DNA from: Marinobacter sp. JH2
GTDB taxonomy: Bacteria > Pseudomonadota > Gammaproteobacteria > Pseudomonadales > Oleiphilaceae
Assembly (NCBI RefSeq): GCF_004353225.1
Contig: NZ_CP037934.1
Location: 3,162,001 to 3,226,000 of the forward strand
DNA length: 64,000 nt
Direction of reading: 5' to 3'
Under the pieces are notes generated by a model. That model had not been told where the DNA came from, made no database searches, and saw nothing but the letters and a program-made list of their open reading frames with translations. How positions within the stretch are numbered: position 1 is the first letter of the stretch; each line of letters begins with the position of its first letter. The position numbers and the translations under genes are program-made. Shown piece by piece: positions 1 through 9,155 of the stretch.

Positions 1-1380
1 CCGGTAAAGAGCAATATCCGCGTTGCGAATCAGAGTGTCGGCGTCGTGACCGCTTTGGGGGTATACGGCAACGCCCATGGTGGCGGTGATCTGGTGAACT
101 TGCTCCATGGCTTCGAAAGGTTCGGCAAAGCACTGTTTGATCTCGCCAAGCAGATGGATGACATCGTCAATGTCGTCCATTTGTTGTTGGCAAATCATAA
201 ACTCGTCACCCCCCGAGTAGGCCACAAGAATGGTTTCGTTACTGAGGCAATTCAGCCGTTCCGAAACCTTGATCAACAGTTCGTCACCAAATTGGTGACC
301 CAGGGTGTCGTTGAGAACTTGAAAGCGGTCTAGGTCGATCATCACCAAAGCAACCTGGCGTAATTGACGATCAGCAATATTCAGAGTGTGTGACAGGTCT
401 TGCATGAAGAAGCGACGGTTGGCCAGGCCGGTTAAGGTGTCCGTCGATTCCAAACGCTCTAGATCGACCTGAATCGCGACGCGTTCATCGACTTGACGCT
501 CCAATTCCAGCCGCGTTCTGAGCAGTGAATGCGTACGTTTGAAGATCATCTGTCCCAACAGGGTGGTCAGACTGGCGAGTGCCCCCATTAGGATGACGCT
601 AACAAAGGTGATACTTGGCCATTGGCTGCGTTGATTCTCGACCCAGTCCTTGGTGGGGCTAAGCGCAAGATACCAATCGAGCGAGGGGAGGCTGACGGGC
701 ACGGATTCGCGAAATACGGCGCTGATATCATTCGATTTGTTCAGGACGTAACTGGGTTCACCACGTTGCAGTATTTCGACTTGAAACTGATCAATTATGC
801 GTGTCGTTAACAGTTGTTTGGCCAGCACCTGCATTTTGAAGACACCAGCTATAAAGCCGTTATTCTCCGAGCCTTTACCGACGGGGTGGTAGGTCACAAT
901 ACCTTTAGGACCTTGGCGGAGGTCGATAATGCCCGAGATGTCCGGCTGACCGGTCTCAGCTGAGCGCTCCAGTGCTCGGCGTCGCTGCTCGTTAAAGGCT
1001 ACGATGTAACCGATAACCGACGGATTTTCGTCGAAAGGTTCCAGCCACCGAATAATGAAATCTTTATCAATCCACTCGATGGCTTGATAAATGCCAAAGT
1101 CGTTGAGGTAGGTGTGGGCGTCGGCCTGCCAAACGGATTTTGATGGGTAAGCGTTGTTTTTCATGCGTTGGGCCATACGGCCCAAGGCACCTGCCTGTAC
1201 TGAAAACTCTCGCTCCAGATTGTAAGTCAGAGCTTGGGCTTCGTTTGCCAGATTGGCTTGAATTTGATCGGTATCTTTTTGAACCAGGCCTGCTCGAAGC
1301 GCCCACGCTAAGGCGAAAAAAGCCAAAAAAACAACAGCCGCGAAAAAGGGGCTCTTAAGGACGCGCGTTACAAACGGCAT
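1..1380 (-). CDS. CHASE-GGDEF diguanylate cyclase, 3' end beyond window
   Basis: A membrane-bound enzyme predicted to make cyclic di-GMP from two GTP. Reading leftwards from ATG at 1380, a transmembrane helix (about residues 8-27) is followed by a periplasmic CHASE-type sensor with the typical run NEQRRRALERSAETG, and then a second helix (about 253-277). The GGDEF domain begins near residue 320. It carries LDRFQVLNDTLGHQFGD and the catalytic loop SGGDEF near residue 388, so it should be active. The frame is still open at base 1 (last residues ADIALYR). This wording is common in GGDEF-EAL hybrids, so an EAL domain may follow outside the window; that is inference. It sits beside an HD-GYP gene on the same strand, so synthesis and breakdown of c-di-GMP are neighbours. 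Confidence 0.88.
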   Translation of the reverse strand, partial: MPFVTRVLKSPFFAAVVFLAFFALAWALRAGLVQKDTDQIQANLANEAQALTYNLEREFSVQAGALGRMAQRMKNNAYPSKSVWQADAHTYLNDFGIYQAIEWIDKDFIIRWLEPFDENPSVIGYIVAFNEQRRRALERSAETGQPDISGIIDLRQGPKGIVTYHPVGKGSENNGFIAGVFKMQVLAKQLLTTRIIDQFQVEILQRGEPSYVLNKSNDISAVFRESVPVSLPSLDWYLALSPTKDWVENQRSQWPSITFVSVILMGALASLTTLLGQMIFKRTHSLLRTRLELERQVDERVAIQVDLERLESTDTLTGLANRRFFMQDLSHTLNIADRQLRQVALVMIDLDRFQVLNDTLGHQFGDELLIKVSERLNCLSNETILVAYSGGDEFMICQQQMDDIDDVIHLLGEIKQCFAEPFEAMEQVHQITATMGVAVYPQSGHDADTLIRNADIALYR

Positions 1381-1468
1381 GCTGCACTGTGGTGGGGTCA
1401 CGCTCTGCTCCGAGTTTACCTGGGCGTATTCCTAGGGGTAACGGCAGAGTCCTTTCTATCGTGAGTCG

Positions 1469-2740
1469 CTAGTTGTGAATTCGCTCATTTATAGTTATTC
1501 CGTAGGCACCGTCGGGCAGTGGTGTACGAATTTCACGAACTTTTCCATCTTCGGCTGTCTGCAGGCTCAGGTCAAGAATATATGGTGTCATTCTGTGCTT
1601 GTTTCTATCCAATACAATTTCAACCTTGGGCTTAAGTTTACGCCCGGGGTGTGTACTCACAACCCAGGCGACTTCATCGGTGTTTAGCTCCACAAGGGTG
1701 CCCGGTGGGTAAATGCCGATCATTCGAATGAAGGTTTCTACCAAATCAGCATCAAATTGTTGGCCGCGGTTTTGGTAGAGGATTTTGAGGGCTTCGGCAG
1801 GAGATCGTCCGTCCCGGTAGCAGCGGTCACTGGTAATCGCGTCGTAGGTGTCCACGATGGATATCAACCGGGCAAAACGGCTGATCTGGGATTCTGGCAG
1901 GTGTGTCGGGTAGCCGTTGCCATCCACTCGTTCGTGATGGTGCAGTGTCACATCACGAATGATGGGCTCCAGACTCTCATCTTGCTTGAGCAGATTGAAG
2001 CCATGTGTGGTGTGTGACTGCATGATGACGTATTCATCAGGCGTCAGCGGGCCAGGTTTGTTCAGGATGGCGCTGGGCACTTTAAGCTTGCCTAGATCAT
2101 GTAGCAGGCCGCACATGCCGGCCGTTTCGATATCTTCATCCGGCATGCCCAGGAAACGCGCGAACGCGATGGCGTAAACGGCTACCCTCAGGCAGTGTTC
2201 GGCGGTGTACGCATCTCGGTTTTTGATTCGCCCCATCCACAGCATGGCGCTGGCGTTCGCTTTGACGCTTTCAACGCACGAGCGAATCATGATGCGTGCA
2301 TCGCCAAGCTCCAGAGTGTCATTCTGGATGATGCCAACGGTAATTTTATCAACAAAGGCCTGAGTACGACGCCAGGTTTCTTTCGCACGGGGGAACTCTT
2401 GTTCCAGAGTGCGGGTTTCCGGCATAGGTTCGGTGGTTTTTTGCCGCAGGTGGGGGATCTTGTTGAGCACCGGGGCCAGCTTGGTTTCCTCATCTTCCAC
2501 AACAACCCACGAGCAATACTGGCGTAAAACCTTGGCTTCATCGGGCGTGGATAAGGTAAAGCCTTGAAACAACACCGGTACATCGTTCCAAGGGCGATCC
2601 AGCTGCACAACACGCATGCCGAGCTGTAGCAAATCGACAGGAATGCGGGCCCTGTGCAAGAGCATCTCTGTGCGGGCGCCTGAGCGCCCGGGCGCAATTG
2701 GGGGCACCTGTCCACTCCTTGGGTGATCTTTGAACGACAT
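1469..2740 (-). CDS. HD-GYP domain cyclic di-GMP phosphodiesterase
   Basis: Predicted to hydrolyse c-di-GMP. The N-terminal 110 residues resemble the DUF3391 domain found in front of HD-GYP domains. The HD-GYP core has EHCLRVA, HDLGKLKVP (HD near residues 214-215), SHTTHG and HHHERVDGNGYP (GYP near 276-278). All metal ligands and the GYP loop are therefore present, and an active enzyme is likely. There is no membrane segment or receiver domain, so it is probably cytosolic. I chose ATG at 2740. An in-frame GTG at 2752 is possible but its Shine-Dalgarno-like AGGA lies too close. It probably works with the diguanylate cyclases at 1-1380 and 6770-7855. Confidence 0.9.
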   Translation of the reverse strand: MSFKDHPRSGQVPPIAPGRSGARTEMLLHRARIPVDLLQLGMRVVQLDRPWNDVPVLFQGFTLSTPDEAKVLRQYCSWVVVEDEETKLAPVLNKIPHLRQKTTEPMPETRTLEQEFPRAKETWRRTQAFVDKITVGIIQNDTLELGDARIMIRSCVESVKANASAMLWMGRIKNRDAYTAEHCLRVAVYAIAFARFLGMPDEDIETAGMCGLLHDLGKLKVPSAILNKPGPLTPDEYVIMQSHTTHGFNLLKQDESLEPIIRDVTLHHHERVDGNGYPTHLPESQISRFARLISIVDTYDAITSDRCYRDGRSPAEALKILYQNRGQQFDADLVETFIRMIGIYPPGTLVELNTDEVAWVVSTHPGRKLKPKVEIVLDRNKHRMTPYILDLSLQTAEDGKVREIRTPLPDGAYGITINERIHN

Positions 2741-2788
2741 AGACCCGCTCACATATCCTGAGTTCTTTTCAGAATAGATCAGCTCGGT

Positions 2789-3211
2789 TTAGCAGGCAAT
2801 GTTGAGCCGGGGAATTTCCCGTTTGGGGCAGCGGTCCATGACTACTTTTAAACCGGCTTTCTCGGCCCTTTCCGCGCCGGCTTCGTTGATGACACCGATT
2901 TGCAGCCATAGTACCGGAATGTTTACGGCTATGGCTTGATCGATTAGCGCATCGGTGCGCTCGGGGGCCAGGAACAGTTCCGCCATATCAACAGATTCCG
3001 GAATGGAGGCAAGGTCTGCGTAAACGGTTTCGCCAAGAACCTGTTTGCCCGCAAGCCGTGGATTCACTGGAATGATCCGGTACCCCTGGCGTTGCAGATA
3101 TTCCATCACTTCGTGAGATGGCCGGCTGGTTTTTTCACTGGCGCCTACTAAGGCGATGGTACGAACGCTGGTTAGAATGTCTCGAAGGCCTTGATCGTTT
3201 TCAACGGGCAC
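2789..3211 (-). CDS. CoA-binding domain protein, YccU family
   Basis: A small (140 aa) Rossmann-fold protein of the CoA-binding/YccU family; its exact role is unknown in most bacteria. It shows the signature VGASEKTSRPSHEVM near the N-terminus, then PVNPRLAGKQVLGE and a C-terminal VVMDRCPKREIPRL, all typical of the family. The start is GTG at 3211, preceded by AAGGAG at good spacing. A longer in-frame TTG start at 3268 would overlap the upstream gene and has no ribosome site. It lies 31 bases after the enoyl-CoA hydratase/isomerase on the same strand, so co-transcription is likely and fits an acyl-CoA theme. Confidence 0.85.
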   Translation of the reverse strand: MPVENDQGLRDILTSVRTIALVGASEKTSRPSHEVMEYLQRQGYRIIPVNPRLAGKQVLGETVYADLASIPESVDMAELFLAPERTDALIDQAIAVNIPVLWLQIGVINEAGAERAEKAGLKVVMDRCPKREIPRLNIAC

Positions 3212-3242
3212 AAGTGTTCTCCTTGAAATGGCGATGGCGTGA

Positions 3243-3959
3243 TTACAAAAGAATGTCCAACGCTTCAATGACCGGCGGGTTTTTCTCAGCTAGTGCGTCG
3301 AGCACGGACTTGTGCAAGCGCTTTTTGTGCTCGGCAAAAATGGCGCGGCCTTTTTTGAAGGTTCTTGCAAACTCTAACGCGCCATCATTCAAGGCATCAA
3401 CTGAATCGAAGGTATGGTCTACGAAATGGGCATCGGCGAGTTCCTCTGCGGTAACGCGACGCCCAGTCAAAACCATATGGTTAAAGGTGTGCTTTGGCAG
3501 GGCTTTAAGAATTACGTCGATCAGGGCAGGCAGAAACGGAATGTTCATGTCTACCTCTGGGAAGCACGCGTAGCCCCGGCCACTGCGCATAAACCGGAAG
3601 TCGCAGGCGGCGGCAATCACCATCCCGTTGCCAAAGGTATGGCCATTGATGGCGGCAATAATGGGCATGGGGTATTGCAGCATAACGCGGTAAATCTCAT
3701 CCATGGTGGATAAGAAGGTTTTTACATCGTCTCTGTTGCCGTTCTGAATGCTGTCCAGCAACCAGCCAACATCAATGCCCTGACTCCAGTTTTTCTCGTC
3801 GCTTGAGGTCAGTATCAGCGCTTTGTAGGTTTTGTCATCAACGACTTGCTCTAACAAAGCCAAAAGCTGCTGGGCAAAGACCAGGTTGTTGGTGTTGCTT
3901 CCATTGTCCATGGAAAGGATCGCGACGCGATCTTCACGGCGAAGACTGAGTGGGGGCAT
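3243..3959 (-). CDS. enoyl-CoA hydratase/isomerase family protein
   Basis: A 238-aa crotonase-fold protein. The oxyanion-hole stretch AAINGHTFGNGMVIAAACD and the run ACFPEVDMNIPFLPAL are visible. The Glu in FPEVDM resembles delta3,delta2-enoyl-CoA isomerases of the plant/peroxisomal type more than classical hydratases. It probably acts in fatty acid beta-oxidation, perhaps moving the double bond of unsaturated acyl-CoA. ATG at 3959 is preferred over an in-frame TTG at 3974, with GAGACG just upstream as a weak ribosome site. The next gene downstream is a CoA-binding protein and the upstream gene is an SDR. Substrate cannot be told from sequence. Confidence 0.82.
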   Translation of the reverse strand: MPPLSLRREDRVAILSMDNGSNTNNLVFAQQLLALLEQVVDDKTYKALILTSSDEKNWSQGIDVGWLLDSIQNGNRDDVKTFLSTMDEIYRVMLQYPMPIIAAINGHTFGNGMVIAAACDFRFMRSGRGYACFPEVDMNIPFLPALIDVILKALPKHTFNHMVLTGRRVTAEELADAHFVDHTFDSVDALNDGALEFARTFKKGRAIFAEHKKRLHKSVLDALAEKNPPVIEALDILL

Positions 3960-4032
3960 GTAGAATCGTCTCAAGTGGGTTTAACCGCATCGTCACAGCT
4001 GTGTCGTGTTCGTGGCGACGTGGTTGGTTAGT

Positions 4033-4920
4033 TCACTCGTCAGCAGGCCAGCCTGCAAGGGGTGGCACCGAGCCTTTCACATAAGCATCTGGTGCTTGCA
4101 CAAAGAGATCTTGCATCAAGTCCTTTTTGTTGTATTCCGGGTTGGCCCGGTAATGTTCGAAATCTTCGACTCCTTGGGTGCGCAGGAAATCTTCGTCGAT
4201 GAGCAGCTGACCGGTAACCTGGCGATTCTGTGTTTTCAACACGGCGAGGGCAGCATCTGCCATGATTTTTGGTGTACGGGCACGCTCCAATGTTTCCTTA
4301 CCGGCGAACGCAATGGCGTCGGTACGGATAACGGTGCGAGGCCACAGGGCGTTGACGGCAATGCCGTAGCGCTTGAATTCATCAGACATGCCTAAGGTCA
4401 ACATCGACATGCCGTACTTGGTCAAGGTGTAGGGTGCGTGGTTGCGGATCCAGCTGCGGTCGAGGTCCAAGGGTGGGGAAAGGCTTAGAATGTGCCCGTT
4501 TTCAGACTTCTTCAGATGCGGCAGTGCTTTTTGGCTCAGCAAAAACACCGCGCGAAAGTTTATCTGCATCATCAGGTCGAGCTTTTTCAGCGGCGTGGAT
4601 TCAACGCCGGATAAGGCGATGGCGCCCGCGTTGTTGATGATGCCATCAATGCTGCCGAAGGTTTCAACCGTTTTGGCGATCAGGTTGTCTATGTCTTCTT
4701 CGCTTCGGACATCCACTTTGATGGCCAGGCCTTTGCCGCCTGCGTCTTCGACTTCTTTGGCAACAGAATGAATGGTGCCGTCCAGTGTCGGGTGGGGCTG
4801 ATCAGACTTGGCCGCGATAACAATGTTGGCACCCTCGGCAGCGCAAGCGAGCGCGATATCTCGGCCTATCCCTCGGCTGGCACCCGTGATGATGATGGTC
4901 TTATTTTTTAGCGAACTCAT
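4033..4920 (-). CDS. SDR family oxidoreductase, HSDL2-like
   Basis: A 295-aa short-chain dehydrogenase/reductase. The NAD(P)-binding motif TGASRGIG lies at residues 12-19, INNAGAI follows, and the catalytic pair is in YTLTK with an upstream Ser in LSLSPP. The length and the insertion SDQPHPTLDGTIHSVAKEV are characteristic of hydroxysteroid-dehydrogenase-like protein 2 (HSDL2) relatives, which in many bacteria accompany lipid metabolism. Substrate is unknown. The start ATG at 4920 follows AGGAG at ideal spacing. It is on the same strand as the enoyl-CoA hydratase/isomerase downstream, 73 bases away. Confidence 0.87.
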   Translation of the reverse strand: MSSLKNKTIIITGASRGIGRDIALACAAEGANIVIAAKSDQPHPTLDGTIHSVAKEVEDAGGKGLAIKVDVRSEEDIDNLIAKTVETFGSIDGIINNAGAIALSGVESTPLKKLDLMMQINFRAVFLLSQKALPHLKKSENGHILSLSPPLDLDRSWIRNHAPYTLTKYGMSMLTLGMSDEFKRYGIAVNALWPRTVIRTDAIAFAGKETLERARTPKIMADAALAVLKTQNRQVTGQLLIDEDFLRTQGVEDFEHYRANPEYNKKDLMQDLFVQAPDAYVKGSVPPLAGWPADE

Positions 4921-5094
4921 GGCAGCTCCTGAACAGTGAAGGCTAACGCCGGAGCAGCGTTCATCCGATCAGGCTGCGGGGTGCGTGAGCAATGATCGGA
5001 GGCTGCTGTTAGCCGGTACCGGTGTATCCTGTCGCAACCATGATGGTTTTTCAGCAGCCAAAAACGCCAATCTGAGTAGGGTAATGTGCCAAAT

Positions 5095-5667
5095 TTACCC
5101 GCGGTTGCTCGAAATCAGGGTAAGGAACTCACTGCGGGTTGCTTGTGATTTGCGGAATTGGCCCAGCATCATCGAGGTTTTCATGCGGCTGTTTTGCTTT
5201 TCAACACCGCGCATCATCATGCACATGTGTTGCGCTTCGATCACGACACCCACGCCCTTCGCGCCGGTTACGCTTTCAACGGCTTCGGCAATCTGCCGTG
5301 TCAGGTTTTCCTGAATCTGCAAGCGACGGGCGTACATGTCTACGATGCGCGCAAACTTGGAGAGCCCCAGAACCTTGCCTTGGGGCAAGTAAGCGATGTG
5401 GCATTTGCCGATGAACGGAAGCATGTGGTGTTCGCACATGCTGTAGAGCTCGATGTCCTGGACCACCACCATTTCATCCATGGCCGACTCGAACACCGCA
5501 TTATTCACCAAGCTCTGCAGGTCCTGTTGATAGCCCCGGGTTAAAAACTGCATGGCTTTTGCAGCACGGGCTGGGGTGTCCATCAGGCCTTCGCGACTGG
5601 GGTTTTCCCCCAAGCCTTCCAGAATCGCGTGGTAATGGCCGGTGAGATCATCAAGAGGTAGAGACAT
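5095..5667 (-). CDS. folE: GTP cyclohydrolase I, FolE
   Basis: Converts GTP to 7,8-dihydroneopterin triphosphate, the first step of folate (and queuosine precursor) synthesis. The zinc and active-site motif [13 protein letters not shown] is intact, as are [15 protein letters not shown] and the second Cys/His region [12 protein letters not shown]. The protein is 190 aa from ATG at 5667; the family is usually 180-220 aa. A longer TTG start at 5694 has no support. This is the zinc-dependent FolE1 type. zur and znuCB lie about 5 kb away, but I see no Zur-like box in front of folE itself. Confidence 0.95.
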   Translation of the reverse strand: MSLPLDDLTGHYHAILEGLGENPSREGLMDTPARAAKAMQFLTRGYQQDLQSLVNNAVFESAMDEMVVVQDIELYSMCEHHMLPFIGKCHIAYLPQGKVLGLSKFARIVDMYARRLQIQENLTRQIAEAVESVTGAKGVGVVIEAQHMCMMMRGVEKQNSRMKTSMMLGQFRKSQATRSEFLTLISSNRG

Positions 5668-5843
5668 AGTGGTTCCCGATAGTGTGCCTGTCAAAGTGTG
5701 AAGCTTAAGGCAAATCGCGCTTCACCTCCATGATTTAGGCCGCTCGGTGGTGTTTAAGGAAAGCAAAGTGACGGGAGTGAAGGTGGCCAGTGATGGTGCT
5801 TTGCACTAAAGTTGTTTGGTCACAGGGGGTGTCGGGGCAAATC

Positions 5844-6773
5844 ATGGGTCGGTTTATGTCGAGATCAATGGCAGAAACAAGCGAGATGGCTGCCACCTTA
5901 GAGGCTTGGCAGCAAGCGGGAAAGTGGTTCAGCTATGGTGGCCATGCCGTTTTTAGCCGTATGGCAGGCAAAGGCGAACCATTGGTGTTGTTACATGGTT
6001 TCCCGTCGGCCAGTTGGGATTGGAGTCGGCTTTGGCCGATGCTGATCCGGCACTATCAGGTATTAGCGTTGGATATGCTGGGTTTCGGATTTTCCGATAA
6101 GCCGCAATCCTATCGGTACAGCATTGAGGACCAAGCGGATTTGGTTCAGGGCTGGTTGGAAGGGCTCGGGTTGCCGGCAGTCCACTTGATGGCTCATGAC
6201 TATGGTACCTCTGTGGTGCAGGAACTGCTGGCCAGAGATCAGGAAGGCATCTTGGGATTTCGGATCAGCAGCGTATGTTTGTTGAATGGTGGCCTCTTTC
6301 CCGAAGTGCACTCCCCTTTATTTATCCAGAAAGTGCTGAAGAGCTCATTAGGCGGGTTGATCAGCCGAGGCCTTAGCAAGGCCTCTTTTGAGAGAAGCTT
6401 TAGGCGACTGTTTGGCGCAGACAATCAGCCGGGCAGTGATGATCTCTTGGATTTTTGGCATCTGCTGAATTACAACAACGGCCGTGGCATTCTGCATGAG
6501 CTCATCCAGTTTATGGAGGAACGCCGATGCCATCGTAATCGGTGGGTGGGTGCGTTGCAGCATGCGGACCAACCGATGCGACTTATTTCAGGTATGGCAG
6601 ATCCGGTATCGGGTGCTGCAATGGTAAGACGTTACCGCGAGCTGGTGCCGTCAGCTGATGTGGTCAGTCTCAGGCGGGCGGGGCACTACCCGCACTTCGA
6701 GAGGCCTTGGGAGGTGTGTTCAGCCTACCGTGATTTCCAACGGCAGCTGACGACGAATGGGAGTGAGTATTAA
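5844..6773 (+). CDS. alpha/beta hydrolase
   Basis: An alpha/beta-hydrolase fold enzyme of about 309 aa. Visible motifs are the oxyanion loop HGFPSASWDW, the nucleophile elbow AHDYGTS (Asp in the nucleophile position, as in epoxide hydrolases and haloalkane dehalogenases) and the C-terminal catalytic His in GHYPHFERP. The substrate is unknown; an Asp nucleophile argues for epoxide-hydrolase or dehalogenase-like chemistry rather than an esterase. The start is uncertain. ATG at 5844 is taken, but 5790 and 5868 are in frame, and 5868 (MAETSEM) is a good alternative. Its stop overlaps that of the convergent GGDEF gene. Confidence 0.8.
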   Translation: MGRFMSRSMAETSEMAATLEAWQQAGKWFSYGGHAVFSRMAGKGEPLVLLHGFPSASWDWSRLWPMLIRHYQVLALDMLGFGFSDKPQSYRYSIEDQADLVQGWLEGLGLPAVHLMAHDYGTSVVQELLARDQEGILGFRISSVCLLNGGLFPEVHSPLFIQKVLKSSLGGLISRGLSKASFERSFRRLFGADNQPGSDDLLDFWHLLNYNNGRGILHELIQFMEERRCHRNRWVGALQHADQPMRLISGMADPVSGAAMVRRYRELVPSADVVSLRRAGHYPHFERPWEVCSAYRDFQRQLTTNGSEY

Positions 6774-7855
6774 GCCAGCTCGCCACCTTTGCTGATCGGA
6801 GGCAATGATTCTTCTTCGATCATTGCTGATATCGCCGTGTTGGGTTTAGGAGCGTTTACAATCTGGTTCCGGCCTTGATGTTTGGCGGTATACAGAGCCT
6901 GATCGGCCCGGTTGAGCCAGGTCGACCAGGTTTCACCCTGAATAACTTCGGCTACGCCGGCGCTGGCGGTTACCCGGATGTCTTCCAGAAAAGGTGTGGC
7001 GCTGACGCTACTCAATAATTGGTGGGCCAGAGTATCAGCGTCTTTTTGGCGGGTTTCTGGCAGCACAATCATGAATTCTTCACCGCCGATACGGAACAGT
7101 TGATCGTTCTCTCGCAGGCGTTTACGAATGCGCAGTGCCAGCTCTTTCAGCACCTTGTCACCTGCCAGATGGCCCCATTGATCGTTGATAAGCTTGAAAT
7201 AGTCCAAGTCCAATATTACCAGACTTGAAACTCGTTCGTAGCGTTCGCGCATCTGGATCTGACTATTCAGAATGTCTGCGAGTTGGGAGCGGTTCAGGCA
7301 GCCCGTCAGAGGGTCGGTGGTAGCCAGCTTTGTCAGTTCTTGTTGCAGGCGTCCAACCAGCCAGGCAAATACCATGGCAAACACGCAGCTCAAACCAAGC
7401 GAGAAGGTGATGCGCCAGAAATCGGCTTCTGAAAACTTCAGGAACGAGGTCACCGACATGACTGTGACAAACAGGATATTGCAAACACCGGCTTCTTTCA
7501 GAGGGAGCAGGAAGAACAACGCGATGGCGGCTGGATAGGCCCAGTATAGGCCTGCATGCCCATTGATGGCTGTAGAATAGGCGGCGGAAACCACCGCCAG
7601 AATGGGGAATAGCCAGCCTTTTAGAAAGTAACGGCCGGTCAGCCGCAAGCAACCAATAACGAGCACGGCATTGGCACAGAACAGAGCTAAAAAAGCGGCG
7701 AGTAAGTGGTTGCCATGCTGCCACTGAATCAGAATCAGCGGGACGACGGCGATAAAAGACCAGAAGTGTAAGTGGTAAACCAATTGACGCCGGAATCCGA
7801 GCACCGCGAGGTTGGGGTTAGACTGCATGGTGTCTGGTGAGGTCAGAAGGTTCAC
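6770..7855 (-). CDS. membrane GGDEF diguanylate cyclase
   Basis: A 361-aa protein with a hydrophobic N-terminal half (about five transmembrane helices, residues 25-165) and a C-terminal GGDEF domain. The cyclase shows TDPLTGCLNRSQL, DLDYFKLINDQWGHLAGD and the active loop RIGGEEFM, so c-di-GMP synthesis is expected. The N-terminal helices form a MASE-like integral membrane sensor of unknown signal. The start is GTG at 7855, with CCGGAGC at good spacing; an internal ATG at 7828 lacks a ribosome site. It converges with the alpha/beta hydrolase gene, and the two stop codons overlap at 6770-6773. Confidence 0.9.
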   Translation of the reverse strand: MNLLTSPDTMQSNPNLAVLGFRRQLVYHLHFWSFIAVVPLILIQWQHGNHLLAAFLALFCANAVLVIGCLRLTGRYFLKGWLFPILAVVSAAYSTAINGHAGLYWAYPAAIALFFLLPLKEAGVCNILFVTVMSVTSFLKFSEADFWRITFSLGLSCVFAMVFAWLVGRLQQELTKLATTDPLTGCLNRSQLADILNSQIQMRERYERVSSLVILDLDYFKLINDQWGHLAGDKVLKELALRIRKRLRENDQLFRIGGEEFMIVLPETRQKDADTLAHQLLSSVSATPFLEDIRVTASAGVAEVIQGETWSTWLNRADQALYTAKHQGRNQIVNAPKPNTAISAMIEEESLPPISKGGELA

Positions 7856-8068
7856 GCTCAGCTCCGGCTGATAATCTACGGCACGTTTCCTGTGCCATTA
7901 TTGATTAGAGTCTAGCATGGCAGTTTTCTCGGAAAAGTCGAAATTTGTTTGTTTTATCGTCAATGTTGACGGTTTATGCACAATACCAATGGGCGTCATG
8001 AATTTTGTTCAGTTGGCCGGCCCCATAAGCCTTGGTTACACTCCTGCCAGCTAACGAGAGGATATCGA

Positions 8069-9151
8069 ATGACTGCAGTTCATACTCGTGCCCCGGCACT
8101 CACGATTCGAGCCGGCCGCCGCGCTTTGGAGCGGCTGCGGCAGAAACCATTGGAAGTGTCAGATGTGCATGTGGTTCCGGGCGCTGCCGGAGGTCCGAAA
8201 GCTCTGGGCATCAGTGGGCTGGACAAGGCCATATTCGGCGAGTGGTTGGCCGATGCCGAACAGGAAATTGCGCTGATTGGCTCATCGATCGGAAGTTGGC
8301 GCTTTGCCGCGGTGGCTTCCTCGGATAACCCTCGCGCGCAATTGAGCAAGTTGGCGGAGCTTTACACTCAACAACGTTTCAGCAAAGGCGTCAGTGCAGA
8401 GGAAGTCAGTCGCAAAAGTGTCGCGTTTTTGCAGGAGCTGCTTGGCGGTCGGGAAGATTACCTGCTGGCCCATCCGGTGTACCGGCTGAGTGTCGTGGTG
8501 GTGCGGAGCCTTGGGTTGCTGCAGCATGATTCGAAAGGCCGCTTGGGTATGGGGCTGATGAGCGCTATCGGTGCCAATATGCTCAGCCGCCGCCACCTCA
8601 GCCGCTTTATGGAGCGAGGCTTTGTGCACGATGTTCGGCAGAAAACGCCAGTATCCACCCACGCCGAGTTCCCGCGTCATGAAGTGACCTTGAGCTCTGA
8701 CAACTTGCTGTCTGCTTTGCTGGCTTCAGCATCCATCCCGATGGTGATGTCGGCGGTGCACGATATTCCGGGAGCACCGGCCGGGGTCTATCGGGACGGC
8801 GGGTTGCTGGATTATCACCTTGATCTACCGTATGAGCAGCCTGGCATTGTGCTTTACCCTCACTTTACCGATCGAGTGGTCCCTGGGTGGTTTGATAAGA
8901 CGTTGCCTTGGCGCAAAGGCGATGCCGCTCGTCTGCAAGATGTTCTGCTGCTGTCACCGTCCCGAGATTATTTGGAAGCTTTGCCTGACCGAAAACTGCC
9001 GGACCGAAAGGATTTCGAGACCTACCTGGGCGACGATGCCGGGCGGGAGAGGTCCTGGCAACGGGCGATTGCCGAGAGTGACCGGCTCGGGGACGAGTTT
9101 TTGGAACTGCTCGCAACTGGGCGGCTACTGGAGTGGGTGCAGCCATTGTGA
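8069..9151 (+). CDS. patatin-like phospholipase family protein
   Basis: A 360-aa patatin-fold lipid hydrolase. The glycine-rich oxyanion loop GAAGGPKALG is at residues 38-47. The nucleophile elbow GSSIGS (G-x-S-x-G, Ser73) and the dyad Asp in DGG (Asp243, in YRDGGLLDYH) are all intact, so a serine-aspartate dyad is complete. There is no signal peptide or membrane helix, so it is likely cytosolic or peripherally membrane-associated. ATG at 8069 follows GAGAGGAT; the earlier in-frame ATG at 7976 has no ribosome site. It converges with the PAS-protein gene, with 4 bases between stops. Substrate unknown. Confidence 0.85.
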   Translation: MTAVHTRAPALTIRAGRRALERLRQKPLEVSDVHVVPGAAGGPKALGISGLDKAIFGEWLADAEQEIALIGSSIGSWRFAAVASSDNPRAQLSKLAELYTQQRFSKGVSAEEVSRKSVAFLQELLGGREDYLLAHPVYRLSVVVVRSLGLLQHDSKGRLGMGLMSAIGANMLSRRHLSRFMERGFVHDVRQKTPVSTHAEFPRHEVTLSSDNLLSALLASASIPMVMSAVHDIPGAPAGVYRDGGLLDYHLDLPYEQPGIVLYPHFTDRVVPGWFDKTLPWRKGDAARLQDVLLLSPSRDYLEALPDRKLPDRKDFETYLGDDAGRERSWQRAIAESDRLGDEFLELLATGRLLEWVQPL

Positions 9152-9155
9152 AGCC

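Noticed and set aside
3243..3268. Longer start (TTG 3268) for the CoA-binding protein
   Set aside because: Would overlap the upstream gene and lacks a ribosome site; GTG 3211 has AAGGAG.
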